A program made the position numbers and the translations under genes. Shown piece by piece: positions 52,024-60,567 of a DNA stretch of 64,000 nucleotides. Each line of letters starts with the position of its first letter. The stretch's first letter is position 1. The DNA is from Treponema primitia ZAS-1 (GTDB lineage: Bacteria; Spirochaetota; Spirochaetia; Treponematales; Breznakiellaceae): contig NZ_AEEA01000036.1 in NCBI RefSeq assembly GCF_000297095.1, positions 71,504 through 135,503 of the forward strand, in the 5' to 3' direction. The notes under the pieces are model-generated. The model had not been told where the DNA came from. It saw only the letters and a list, made by a program, of their open reading frames with translations, and ran no database searches.

Positions 52024-52719
52024 ATGAAAGATTCTTTAAATCATGTAAAAATGCCGGCCTCTAAAGCGGCGGTTTTGCCGCTGCCCTTTCAGACCCTGGG
52101 CGAAGAAATAGCCAATGCCGTACTCCACGGCCTGGGGGCGCTCCTTGCCGTAGTGGGCTTGGTACTCCTGGTGCTCCGGGGCAAAGGCTATCTGGGCATT
52201 GCCGCCGCGGAGACTAAAACTGTTGTTGCCTATGTAATTTTTACCGCCGCCATGATCTGCATGTTTCTGGCTTCCACCCTGTACCACGCGGTTCAGCATA
52301 CGGGGGCCAAACGTATCCTCCGTATCCTGGATCATTCGGCCATCTACCTGTTTATCGCCGGATCGTATACACCCTTCTGCCTGGTGGGTCTCAAGGGCGC
52401 TTGGGGCTGGGCCATCTTTGGCGCCGAATGGGCCTTAGCTGCCGCGGGAATAAGCCTCCACGCGGTAAACTACCGCCCCTTGAAAAAGCTTGAACTGGTG
52501 GTGTATATCCTTATGGGCTGGGCCATCGTCATAGCGACGGTTCCCCTGGTTAGGTCCATATCCCGTCTGAGTCTCATCCTGCTGGCCGCCGGAGGCGTGG
52601 CTTATACCTTGGGCGCCCTCTTTTACCGGAAACACGAGGTCCGGGGCGCCCACGTTACCTGGCATGCCTTCGTATTAGCCGGGGCGTTCTGCCACTGGCT
52701 GTCTATCTGGTGGCTGTAG
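52024..52719 (+). CDS. Hemolysin III family (YqfA/PAQR-like) membrane protein
   Basis: A 231-residue protein with seven predicted helices. LGEEIANAVLHGLGALLAVV, FLASTLYHAVQHTGAKRILR and YLFIAGSYTPFCLV carry the PAQR motifs with conserved His and Ser/His residues; a final HVTWHAFVLAGAFCHW supplies more histidines. Family members are putative metal-dependent hydrolases; haemolytic activity is doubtful. GGAGG lies about ten bases before the ATG. A large palindrome begins at its stop codon. Confidence 0.88.
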   Translation: MKDSLNHVKMPASKAAVLPLPFQTLGEEIANAVLHGLGALLAVVGLVLLVLRGKGYLGIAAAETKTVVAYVIFTAAMICMFLASTLYHAVQHTGAKRILRILDHSAIYLFIAGSYTPFCLVGLKGAWGWAIFGAEWALAAAGISLHAVNYRPLKKLELVVYILMGWAIVIATVPLVRSISRLSLILLAAGGVAYTLGALFYRKHEVRGAHVTWHAFVLAGAFCHWLSIWWL

Positions 52720-52898
52720 CCGGTAAAGCCATGCGCCCTTGAACTGGGTTAGCGAAGCACGCAAGAGAACGAAGTAGGGGGTCCTGTCAGGGAAAAAAGC
52801 ATGGGGGACCCCCTACCCCCATGCTTTTTTCCCTGACACCCCCGCTGACTTCTTTGGGTGCGTGCTTCCGAGCCATAGGGGCGCATGGCTTTACCGGC
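52719..52898. repeat. Large nested palindrome between convergent genes
   Basis: Outer arms 52719-52738 and 52879-52898 are perfect 20-base complements. An inner hairpin pairs 52785-52807 with 52816-52838 (23 perfect base pairs, eight-base loop). Between them GAAGCACGCA and its complement pair. The whole 180 bases can fold as one long, partly interrupted hairpin. It starts at the last base of the hemolysin III stop and ends 40 bases before the end of the convergent regulator gene. Its loop does not resemble the 30 kb hairpin family. Confidence 0.8.
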
Positions 52899-52937
52899 CG
52901 GTTCGCAGAACCGGTGTTGCTTTCTACCGAAGTGGGC

Positions 52938-53798
52938 TTATTTATGAATCGGTTGCGGAATGGGGTATACCTCGGTCTGTGCCAAAAGTGCATATTCGGC
53001 GAGGGTCTTTTTGCGGCCGGTTCCCGGCTGCAGGGTGAAAACTAGTAACATATCTGACTGTCTTTGGGAAACCAAAATCTCAATGTCCTGGTTTCCGGTG
53101 GTCTGGACATACACATAATCCGGCTGGTTTACCGGGCTATCGAGATAAGCAAGCTTTTGAATGCGCTCACCGTGTAAAATCACGTATCGGCTTCTCTGCT
53201 CATCCCGTAAGGTTCCAAAAATGAGGTGGGTTTCGGGGGTATAAATGAAATGGAGTGGTCGAAAAATCAATATAACCGATTCAAGCCCGGAGTAGATATA
53301 GTGGAGTTTAACCTCTACCTGGTTATTCAGAGCCTCCAAGAGGGACCGCAAAGGCCCTTCTTTAAGCGACTCAGGACCGGGAGGAGCATTTAGCAACATA
53401 CTCACCTTCCCGGCTGAAGTATCCGCTTCTTTTGAGACCGGTAGAGCCTTATTTAAAAGCGTCCATAGAAGGCTTTTATGCCAATCTGAGATGAATTGAG
53501 TCTTAGGCTGTACTCTTGGAGTCATATTCGATAGGAGAATTCCCGGATCATCTAAAATTTCAGGGTGAAACGCCGGATCGGTGTAAAAATATCCCCGATG
53601 CTGGTAGTCATAGCTTATCGGGGCATGAAACTCCTGTCTCAAAGCGGCAATATCAGCGGCGATAGACCGGGGATCAATGGATTCCCCATACTCCTCCCGG
53701 TAATCCGCCGCAAGCGATACCGCCGTTGGATAGGTATTTTCCCGGATTTTCTTGTCTATAAACCATTTTCGGTGGATTGAAGGTTTAAATGGCCCCAT
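52938..53798 (-). CDS. WYL-like transcription regulator (uncertain)
   Basis: A 286-residue protein. The N-terminal 80 residues (HRKWFIDKKIRENTYPTAVS, SIDPRSIAADIAALRQEF) resemble a helix-turn-helix of the DeoR/WYL type. The rest (VEVKLHYIYSGLESVILIFR, PLHFIYTPETHLIFGTLRDE) fits the WYL sensor barrel, though the WYL triad itself is not visible. Probably a ligand-responsive regulator. Divergent from the lipoprotein gene at 54011. Confidence 0.6.
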   Translation of the reverse strand: MGPFKPSIHRKWFIDKKIRENTYPTAVSLAADYREEYGESIDPRSIAADIAALRQEFHAPISYDYQHRGYFYTDPAFHPEILDDPGILLSNMTPRVQPKTQFISDWHKSLLWTLLNKALPVSKEADTSAGKVSMLLNAPPGPESLKEGPLRSLLEALNNQVEVKLHYIYSGLESVILIFRPLHFIYTPETHLIFGTLRDEQRSRYVILHGERIQKLAYLDSPVNQPDYVYVQTTGNQDIEILVSQRQSDMLLVFTLQPGTGRKKTLAEYALLAQTEVYPIPQPIHK

Positions 53799-54010
53799 AT
53801 TCGTCCCTAATCACAATCTACTTGACTCCGTGATATCCCTCAATGTGAATGATATTTCATTATCATATTGATATTTTAATTAGATAATGATATATATTTC
53901 ATTGTAATCTTATGGGGAGGTAGTCTGGAATGTTTGGGGTTATTTTCTTGAACTTAAGTAGAAGATAGCTGTAAAGTTCGAATGATTTTTCAGGTTTTGG
54001 AGGTATGAAA
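53799..54010. other. Divergent spacer with repeats and a possible 12-codon ORF
   Basis: AT-rich region between the WYL-like regulator and the lipoprotein gene. An eight-base inverted pair (TCATTATC and GATAATGA) and repeated GATATTTCATT strings around 53850-53905 could bind the regulator. A 12-codon frame (ATG 53930, MFGVIFLNLSRR) follows GGGGAGG, but it is too short to support as a gene. Confidence 0.3.
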
Positions 54011-54655
54011 ATGAAAAAGGGTATGAGGATATCAGTTTTATTGGTAGTAATGTTTTTAATATTGGTAAGCTGTGATAAAGCTAAGAGCTTAGGGAATTTT
54101 GCTCTTTTTTCGTCGTATGTTTTGAATGAACCTATTAGGGAAGAAACATCAATTAATTCAAATAATTGGAAGGATGTTTCATCTTATGATGATGTCTTGG
54201 GGAATTGGAGTGGTTCAAAATTTATTCCCGTCAGCGTTAGGCAATTTCATTATGAGTTGGATGGGGATACAAAAATTGGTGTTCGGGTGGGATTGTCAAT
54301 AGATAATCAAAAAGACTTTGTAGTTATGATTTATGTTGATTTCAACGATTTTTTGGATGATGGTATACGTGTATATGAAAAGAAATTTGGAACATCAATT
54401 TCAAAGGATGATGTATGGAAAGAAATAGTCTCCGATTACCCGAAAGAATTTAAAAATGAAAAATATAAAATAACAATAAGTCAAATTATTGATAGTGGTT
54501 TTATTGAGTCCGCTTCAGATGTTAAAGAAAATGGCACGATAATGATTAATGACCAAGGTCAGATGAAGATTTTTACGGAAGTGCCATTACCTGGATCTTT
54601 AGAGGTAAATAGTAAAATTGAGATTATACTTAATAAAAGTGTAAGGAAAAAATAA
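54011..54655 (+). CDS. Hypothetical lipoprotein
   Basis: A 214-residue predicted lipoprotein with MRISVLLVVMFLILVSCDKA, where LVSC is the lipobox, and an acidic, AT-rich mature region (DVLGNWSGSKFIPVSVRQFH). Not recognised. ATG 54011 lies seven bases after GGAGG; ATG 54005 is only one base away. Clearly more AT-rich than the genes before it, suggesting recent acquisition or relaxed selection. Confidence 0.65.
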   Translation: MKKGMRISVLLVVMFLILVSCDKAKSLGNFALFSSYVLNEPIREETSINSNNWKDVSSYDDVLGNWSGSKFIPVSVRQFHYELDGDTKIGVRVGLSIDNQKDFVVMIYVDFNDFLDDGIRVYEKKFGTSISKDDVWKEIVSDYPKEFKNEKYKITISQIIDSGFIESASDVKENGTIMINDQGQMKIFTEVPLPGSLEVNSKIEIILNKSVRKK

Positions 54656-54770
54656 AAGCCGCTTATATTCGGATTGGAGGCTGCCATATAATGGTAATTT
54701 TGATATTAGGCAATAATTTTCATTGCAGCTAAATGAAATCTTGATTACTAAAAGGAGTATTTGAAATATT

Positions 54771-56258
54771 ATGCGATACATACACCTTTCAGCTATTTTG
54801 ATTCTATTTGGCGCCTGTGCAACCTTTTCCGGAAATTCCGAAACAGCGGGAACGGAAAGTCAGGAACTATCAGTTGCTAAACCCAGGAACACTGCAAGCA
54901 GTGCCCCGGCGCCGAAGAACTTGACGCCGATGTTTACCGGAGACGGCGGGAAGGGCATTGTCATTGCGGTACCTGCCCCGGCGCTGGAAAACAGTACCCC
55001 TGCCAACAATTGGATACCCCAGTTCTTCCAGGACCTTATGACCGGTGATTTTGCCCGCTTTTCGGCAATGACTGTTTTGGACCGAGTTAATGAAAGTTTA
55101 ACTGTTGCCGAACAGAAACTCCAGGAAAACGGAAATTATTCCGATGAGGATTACATTTCAATCGGTCATCTAACTAATGCCCACTACGTTGTCGTCGGGA
55201 CTATTCGTTCTATCTCGGGGCGCTATTCGGTAAGTTTTAGAATAAACGATATTGAGACCAATGAGATCAGGGCTTCATTTAACAAACAGTACAGCCCCCA
55301 GGATGTAGAGGGTGGCTTAGCCGCCAAAGAAACAGTGCAGGAATTGCTTGCCGGCATAGGGGTTGTTTTAACCAGCGAAGGGGAAAGGCAGTTACTGGCT
55401 ATACCGAAAATTGAAGTAAGGGCATCCTTCCAACTGGCCAGGGGTATGGCTGCAGAACAACGGAACGATAGCCAGGTGGAAGCTCTAGCCTATTTTTATC
55501 AAGCCATTACCACAAACCCCAATATGCGGGAAGCAAACCAACATATAGAAAACTTTGCCAATGCGACGCCTCCCAGTTCCATACGGGAACGGGCTGAATG
55601 GGCTCTGGCTCAGAAAGCAAAATGGGAAAAGATTTGGGCAGATTTAGCAACCTATGTAAATGATAACTTATTAATAGTGGTGTATGATTTTAGTACGATA
55701 TCCGATCAATTTGATGCCCGTTCTAATACGGTTGATATCACCGTTACGCCGGGGATAAAAATTATTCCCAATAGGACGGTACTGGCTGTTTGGAAAACCG
55801 TTACGGACAATTGGCGCAATATAAAAAACTTGGACGAAAATAAATCCTGGGCAAATTCAGTCACAATGGCGGATGGCATAATCGGTCCAACGCATATTGG
55901 AGGAAGTAATTCCGGGCAATATACAATTAATGTAGCCCTTTATGATGATTATGGAGATCGGATCGCATTATCACGAGATATTCATAATACTAACAGGGAT
56001 AAAGTTCATTTTTACGGAAATAGGAATACTGACCTAGCAGCATTTCAAGCTTTAGCTCAAATTAAATACTACAATGATGCATCATTCTATCCTCTGATTT
56101 TCAATAGGATAAAATTGGATAATGTAACAGATAACTTATCTGCTAAGGTTGATTCTATTAAATTTAGGCCGCTCGGTGGAAACCCGAGAGATATTCCCGC
56201 ACTGTTACTATCCATTCCCGAATGGGAACAATGGCTTGCGGAACATGGGGGAAGGTAA
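54771..56258 (+). CDS. CsgG/LpoB-like lipoprotein
   Basis: A 495-residue lipoprotein (LSAILILFGACATFSG, lipobox LFGAC). The segment GIVIAVPAPALENSTPANNW through TNAHYVVVGTIRSISGRYSV and FRINDIETNEIRASF matches the CsgG/LpoB/FlgO-like fold that assembles with lipoproteins in the periplasm. The following region contains a TPR-like ALAYFYQAITTNPNMREANQ. A C-terminal domain of about 250 residues is unknown. It starts a likely operon with two LPP20-like lipoproteins. Confidence 0.65.
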   Translation: MRYIHLSAILILFGACATFSGNSETAGTESQELSVAKPRNTASSAPAPKNLTPMFTGDGGKGIVIAVPAPALENSTPANNWIPQFFQDLMTGDFARFSAMTVLDRVNESLTVAEQKLQENGNYSDEDYISIGHLTNAHYVVVGTIRSISGRYSVSFRINDIETNEIRASFNKQYSPQDVEGGLAAKETVQELLAGIGVVLTSEGERQLLAIPKIEVRASFQLARGMAAEQRNDSQVEALAYFYQAITTNPNMREANQHIENFANATPPSSIRERAEWALAQKAKWEKIWADLATYVNDNLLIVVYDFSTISDQFDARSNTVDITVTPGIKIIPNRTVLAVWKTVTDNWRNIKNLDENKSWANSVTMADGIIGPTHIGGSNSGQYTINVALYDDYGDRIALSRDIHNTNRDKVHFYGNRNTDLAAFQALAQIKYYNDASFYPLIFNRIKLDNVTDNLSAKVDSIKFRPLGGNPRDIPALLLSIPEWEQWLAEHGGR

Positions 56259-56266
56259 CTCGAAGC

Positions 56267-57298
56267 ATGAATATGTATAAGAATGTCAGCCTTTTATATA
56301 TAGCCGGTTTCGTGTTCTCCGGGGTAATAATACTCCTGTCCACATGTGTCAGTACCGGCGGGGGAAAAACTCCGCCCTGGGTTGCAAATATCGAAACGGT
56401 ATATCCCCGTGATACCTACATTGCCCAGCGTGGTTACGGATCAGATCGTCAAAGCGCGGAGATGGAGGGGATTGCAGCAATATCACGGTTTTTTACAAGC
56501 GAGGTTTCCAATGCCACCGGCAGTAGGCAAGTTTTTATTGAAAGGGATGGGGAATCCACCGTATCATCTGAGGTTTCAAGTGAGACATTGGTGAATACCC
56601 AGACAAAACTTTTTGCCATTCACTTTGCCGCCCCATGGTTCAATAAGGAGACAGGCGAATGGGAAACCATTGCCTATATTGATCGTGATGAAGCATGGGA
56701 GATATTTGAACCAAACCTGAGGCAAAGGGCGGATAATTTCAGAAACCTCTGCCAGATCGCCCTATCGGACAACGAGGTATTCAATAAAATTTTAATTTAC
56801 TCTTCCGCTATGAATAGCGCTGAGGATCTGCTCATCGCTTTTGAATTCGCCCGAACACTGCATCCTCTGAAGGCAGGGGCATATAAGGATATTCAAACAA
56901 CGCTCTCAAAATTACCTTCAGAAATTGCTCAATTAAAATTACATTCCATGATTTTTATTGAATGTCCTACGGATCTTGAAGGGACCGTATATGCGGCCTT
57001 TTCCGATATTTTGAGTAAATCAGGCTTTCCGATATCCAACAAGCAAGGCAATGCCGCATATATAGTAACCATAGGAATTTCCGAGAACGAACAAATACTC
57101 CAATCAGGAATATTTTATTCACCCACCCTTGAAGTGACCATTGCGGGGACAGGGGGATCCGTTTTTTCCTATGGTACAACATTCCAACGTATAGGTGCAT
57201 CGAGCGCCGCAGTAGCGAAGCGCCGTGCATACACCGCAATAGCAGATATGGTGCGAAATTCCTTTCCCATAGAATTGGAAAAGGGAGTTAGAAAATAA
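56267..57298 (+). CDS. LPP20-family lipoprotein
   Basis: A 343-residue lipoprotein with a signal ending IILLSTCVSTGGG (lipobox LSTC). The LPP20-like core is TPPWVANIETVYPRDTYIAQ, RQSAEMEGIAAISRFFTSEV and GEWETIAYIDRDEAWEIF. ATG 56267 was chosen; an upstream ATG at 56222 would lie inside the preceding gene. It begins eight bases after the CsgG-like gene. LPP20 proteins such as FlgP form outer-membrane-linked assemblies in other bacteria. Confidence 0.7.
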   Translation: MNMYKNVSLLYIAGFVFSGVIILLSTCVSTGGGKTPPWVANIETVYPRDTYIAQRGYGSDRQSAEMEGIAAISRFFTSEVSNATGSRQVFIERDGESTVSSEVSSETLVNTQTKLFAIHFAAPWFNKETGEWETIAYIDRDEAWEIFEPNLRQRADNFRNLCQIALSDNEVFNKILIYSSAMNSAEDLLIAFEFARTLHPLKAGAYKDIQTTLSKLPSEIAQLKLHSMIFIECPTDLEGTVYAAFSDILSKSGFPISNKQGNAAYIVTIGISENEQILQSGIFYSPTLEVTIAGTGGSVFSYGTTFQRIGASSAAVAKRRAYTAIADMVRNSFPIELEKGVRK

Positions 57299-57315
57299 CT
57301 ATTTTGGAGGATTTT

Positions 57316-58269
57316 ATGAAAAAGAGAAGCGTGTTTTTATTTCTTGCTGCCCTGATTCCCGGGGTACTCATAACCATGGGCTGTGCAACAGGTGGTACAA
57401 ACAGGGAGGCTGCTTCGGTAGGATCCAATGTAGATACTGCCCCGACAAAGAAGGTGGTTCTGGATTGGAGTAACCGAAGCTTGGGAATGCCCTCATCCCC
57501 TCCGTGGCTTGCTGCGTTGGTACTGGGAAACTCAAACCAGATAAAATCCGATTTTGGTATCCCTCCCACTGATCGTGTTAAATTTAGTATTGCACAAAAC
57601 AGAAACAGAGAAAACGCACGGGTTCAAGCGGGCCTGCTATTTGCGGCTAAAACCGCAAATGAACTGAAACAATATGTGATTACTGGCGCTGGGTCAACGC
57701 TGGACGAGGGTGAATTAGATATCGTGGAAGAAATTACAACAGCTGCAAAACTTACAATTACGGGAAATGAACCGGTTGCAGATTTTTGGCAGTTGGTGGA
57801 GACCGAGGATGTAAACACCCATCAAAAAAGTCAAGAATACCTCTATTATATAGTTTATACCATGTCTGATTCTACTTGGAAGGCTTTGGTCAGAAAATAC
57901 ACTAATGATATAATAGGACAGCTCCCAAACCGTGCGGTACAAACGAATGTGGCTCGAGCATTTGGCGATATTGATGCTGTAGCTTCCCGTGAACAAGAAA
58001 TGACAGAAGCTCAATTTAAAGCGCAAATAGCCGCAGCCGAACAGAGCGCAAAGACTAATGAGCGAATCCGTCTGGCAGAAATAAATCAGCAGACCGCCGC
58101 AAATAATCAAGCCGAAGAAACAATACGGGCAGAAGCTGCCGCCAATGCAAACGCCCAACGGGCTGCACTCCGTTCAGGCGATCCCGTACGGGTATATGCG
58201 GCCAGTGTTACCCCGGCGGATGTCGATTGGATTACTGCGCTCAGTACAGCTTCCAACGTGTTATATTGA
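57316..58269 (+). CDS. LPP20-like lipoprotein with coiled-coil tail
   Basis: A 317-residue lipoprotein (SVFLFLAALIPGVLITMGCA, lipobox TMGC). SSPPWLAALVLGNSNQIKSD and LYYIVYTMSDSTWKALVRKY are LPP20-like. The last 80 residues form an Ala/Gln-rich coiled coil (QAEETIRAEAAANANAQRAA). ATG 57316 follows GGAGG by seven bases. Third gene of the lipoprotein operon, 17 bases after the second. Confidence 0.65.
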   Translation: MKKRSVFLFLAALIPGVLITMGCATGGTNREAASVGSNVDTAPTKKVVLDWSNRSLGMPSSPPWLAALVLGNSNQIKSDFGIPPTDRVKFSIAQNRNRENARVQAGLLFAAKTANELKQYVITGAGSTLDEGELDIVEEITTAAKLTITGNEPVADFWQLVETEDVNTHQKSQEYLYYIVYTMSDSTWKALVRKYTNDIIGQLPNRAVQTNVARAFGDIDAVASREQEMTEAQFKAQIAAAEQSAKTNERIRLAEINQQTAANNQAEETIRAEAAANANAQRAALRSGDPVRVYAASVTPADVDWITALSTASNVLY

Positions 58270-58334
58270 ATTGATAGTAACGGTATCCCCACCGTTCGTT
58301 CGGGTTCTTGGTGAATATTTCCCCTCCCCGGTGG

Positions 58335-58522
58335 TCAGCCATCAGTGCCATCTATCCGGGATTTTATATATTCTTCTGCGGTTTGGACTGCCATGTCTTT
58401 TACGGTATAATCCTTTGTGTTTCTAGTTACTAAAACAGCAATTTCATTTTCTTTTGCGGCAAAATATTGAAGGAAAGCAATACATCAAGAATAATGTCCG
58501 AATCAATGAAAACTTTTTCCAT
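58335..58522 (-). pseudogene. Degraded PIN-domain (VapC-like) toxin
   Basis: ATG 58522 starts MEKVFIDSDIILDVLL, the PIN N-terminus with its first acidic residue, and soon stops. In another frame the same strand gives YFAAKENEIAVLVTRNTKDY followed by TVKDMAVQTAEEYI, the PIN C-terminus with the TRNxKD motif, ending at TGA 58335-58337. About 90-100 residues between them are missing. It follows the antitoxin gene by two bases, the normal toxin position. Confidence 0.75.
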
Positions 58523-58524
58523 CC

Positions 58525-58782
58525 CTATTTTCCGCCGAGTATCCGTTGCAGCCGCTCATCGGTCTCCGCCAATGTATACAGCTTTTTTACTTCTTCCTTG
58601 GAAACCGCGCCAAGCAGACCTTCGACTACCGGCGAAAATTTTTTTTCAGGAGACGGTTTTTGGGTAAGATTCCTAAAATAGTTTTCAACAATCTTTGATA
58701 AGCTGCGATGGCGGCTATCGGCATATTCCTTTGCTGATAGAATTACGGATTGATCCATTTGCAGGGTTAGCTTTGTTTCCAT
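58525..58782 (-). CDS. Antitoxin (DUF6364-like), orphaned
   Basis: An 85-residue protein: METKLTLQMDQSVILSAKEY, then RHRSLSKIVENYFRNLTQK, a ribbon-helix-helix-type DNA-binding region seen in antitoxins paired with PIN toxins. Its C-terminus (VSKEEVKKLYTLAETDERLQ) would bind the toxin. AGGAG precedes the ATG. The neighbouring toxin gene is broken, so it may persist as a repressor only. Confidence 0.7.
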   Translation of the reverse strand: METKLTLQMDQSVILSAKEYADSRHRSLSKIVENYFRNLTQKPSPEKKFSPVVEGLLGAVSKEEVKKLYTLAETDERLQRILGGK

Positions 58783-58792
58783 ACGTGACTCC

Positions 58793-58822
58793 TACGTGTA
58801 AATATAATATATTTTACACGTA
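58793..58822. promoter_or_regulatory. Palindromic antitoxin operator and promoter
   Basis: Perfect ten-base arms TACGTGTAAA (58793-58802) and TTTACACGTA (58813-58822) flank TATAATATAT, which can serve as the -10 region on the minus strand. It lies 11 bases before the antitoxin start, as expected for an autoregulated toxin-antitoxin operon. Confidence 0.55.
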
Positions 58823-58863
58823 TTTTCAACAGCCGCTGCCTTCCCTGAATCTTACAAATTTGG

Positions 58864-58869
58864 TATACT
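58864..58869 (+). promoter_or_regulatory. Putative -10 element of ettA, leaderless
   Basis: TATACT is followed by exactly six bases (ATCCCC) and then the ATG at 58876. No Shine-Dalgarno is visible. The -35 match is poor. Confidence 0.3.
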
Positions 58870-58875
58870 ATCCCC

Positions 58876-60558
58876 ATGGCTACAACGGTTGACGATAAAA
58901 AAGTTATATATTCCATGGATCGGGTCTCTAAAAAGCACGGAACCAAACAGGTGCTTAAGGATATCAATCTTTCCTATTTTTATGGGGCTAAGATCGGTGT
59001 TATCGGCCTTAACGGGTCGGGGAAATCAAGTCTTCTCCGGATTCTCGCCGGAACGGACACGGATTTTTCCGGGGAAACCACGGTAAGCCCGGGTTTTACC
59101 ATCGGTTTTTTGGAACAAGAGCCGGTACTGGAAGCGGGAAAGACCGTGAAAGAGGTAGTTTCTGAGGGGGTCCAGGAATTGGTGGACCTCCTGGCTGAAT
59201 TCGATACCGTGAGCGAGGCCTTTGGTGATCCCGATGCAGATTACGATAAGCTGGGAGCGAAACAGGCGGCGCTGCAGGAAAAGATCGAGGCCGCCGACGG
59301 GTGGAACCTGGACAGTCGTCTGGAACTGGCCATGGATGCTTTGCGCTGCCCCTCCGGGGACGAGGTGGTGGATCACCTTTCCGGGGGCGAGCGGCGGCGG
59401 GTAGCCCTGTGCCGGCTCCTCCTTAAAAAACCGGATATCCTGCTCCTGGACGAGCCCACCAACCACCTGGACGCGGAAACCGTGGCCTGGCTGGAACGGC
59501 ACCTCCGGGAATACGATGGCACGGTTATCGCGGTAACCCATGACCGCTATTTTCTGGACAATGTGGCCGGCTGGATCCTGGAACTGGACCGGGGCGAGGG
59601 GATTCCCTGGAAGGGGAACTACACCGGATGGCTGGAACAGAAGCAGGCCCGTATGGCCCAGGAAGAGAAGGGTGAAAGCGAGCGGCGGAAAACCCTGGAA
59701 CGGGAACTGGAGTGGATACGCATGAGTCCCAAGGGGCGCCACGCCAAGAGCAAGGCCCGTATCGCCCAGTATGAAAAGCTCTTCCAGGATGATGAGCGGG
59801 AAAAGGTCAAGGATAACCGTATCACCATACCGGCGGGACCCCGGCTGGGGCAGTTAGTTATCGAGGCGAAGGAGCTTTCCAAGTCCTTTGGGGATAAGCT
59901 GCTCTTTGAAAACCTGGAATTTACCGTGCCCCCGGGCGCTTGTGTGGGCATCATCGGTCCCAACGGCGCGGGCAAGACTACCCTGTTTAAAATTATCACC
60001 GGCAAGGAACAGCCTAGCGCCGGACAGCTCCGGCTGGGGGACAGCGTCAAGCTGGCCTACGCGGACCAGATGCGGGAAAACCTGGACGGGGAAAAGAGCG
60101 TCTGGGAACAGCTTTCCGGCGGCTTGGATATTATCAAGTTAGGCGGAACCAAGGAAGTCAATTCCCGGGCTTATTGCGCCTGGTACAATTTTTCCGGCGG
60201 GGACCAGCAGAAAAAGGTTTCCGTTTTGTCCGGCGGCGAGCGGAACCGGCTCAACCTGGCCATGATGCTCAAGGAAGGGGCCAATGTGCTGCTCCTGGAC
60301 GAGCCCACCAACGACCTGGACGTAAACACCCTCCGCGCCTTAGAGGAAGCGGTGGATACCTTTGCCGGAGTAACCCTGGTGATAAGCCATGACCGCTGGT
60401 TCCTGGACCGGATTGCCACCCATATTCTGGCCTTTGAGGACGGGGAAGTGGTCTGGTTCGACGGCAACTGGTCAGAATACGCGGAATGGCGGCGACAGAA
60501 GCTGGGCGCCGAGGCGGACCGTCCCCATCGCTACGTGTACCGAAAACTGGAGCGATGA
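58876..60558 (+). CDS. ettA: ABC-F protein EttA (energy-dependent translational throttle)
   Basis: A 560-residue soluble ABC-F ATPase that binds the ribosomal E site and gates early elongation according to ADP/ATP. Two ATPase domains are present: first GVIGLNGSGKSSLLRIL, LSGGERRRVALCRLLL, LLLDEPTNHLDA; second GIIGPNGAGKTTLFKII, LSGGERNRLNLAMMLK, LLLDEPTNDLDV. The linker RMSPKGRHAKSKARI is the EttA type. Length equals E. coli EttA (555). No membrane partner is encoded. The start lies six bases after TATACT. Confidence 0.95.
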   Translation: MATTVDDKKVIYSMDRVSKKHGTKQVLKDINLSYFYGAKIGVIGLNGSGKSSLLRILAGTDTDFSGETTVSPGFTIGFLEQEPVLEAGKTVKEVVSEGVQELVDLLAEFDTVSEAFGDPDADYDKLGAKQAALQEKIEAADGWNLDSRLELAMDALRCPSGDEVVDHLSGGERRRVALCRLLLKKPDILLLDEPTNHLDAETVAWLERHLREYDGTVIAVTHDRYFLDNVAGWILELDRGEGIPWKGNYTGWLEQKQARMAQEEKGESERRKTLERELEWIRMSPKGRHAKSKARIAQYEKLFQDDEREKVKDNRITIPAGPRLGQLVIEAKELSKSFGDKLLFENLEFTVPPGACVGIIGPNGAGKTTLFKIITGKEQPSAGQLRLGDSVKLAYADQMRENLDGEKSVWEQLSGGLDIIKLGGTKEVNSRAYCAWYNFSGGDQQKKVSVLSGGERNRLNLAMMLKEGANVLLLDEPTNDLDVNTLRALEEAVDTFAGVTLVISHDRWFLDRIATHILAFEDGEVVWFDGNWSEYAEWRRQKLGAEADRPHRYVYRKLER

Positions 60559-60567
60559 GGCCGAGCT

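Noticed and set aside
52787..53045. Short ORFs over the 52.8 kb palindrome
   Set aside because: They read through the inverted repeat and the antisense of the WYL-like gene, with no recognisable protein.
53930..53968. 12-codon ORF MFGVIFLNLSRR as a leader peptide
   Set aside because: It has a good Shine-Dalgarno but no attenuator-like hairpins or regulatory codons were found, so evidence is too weak.
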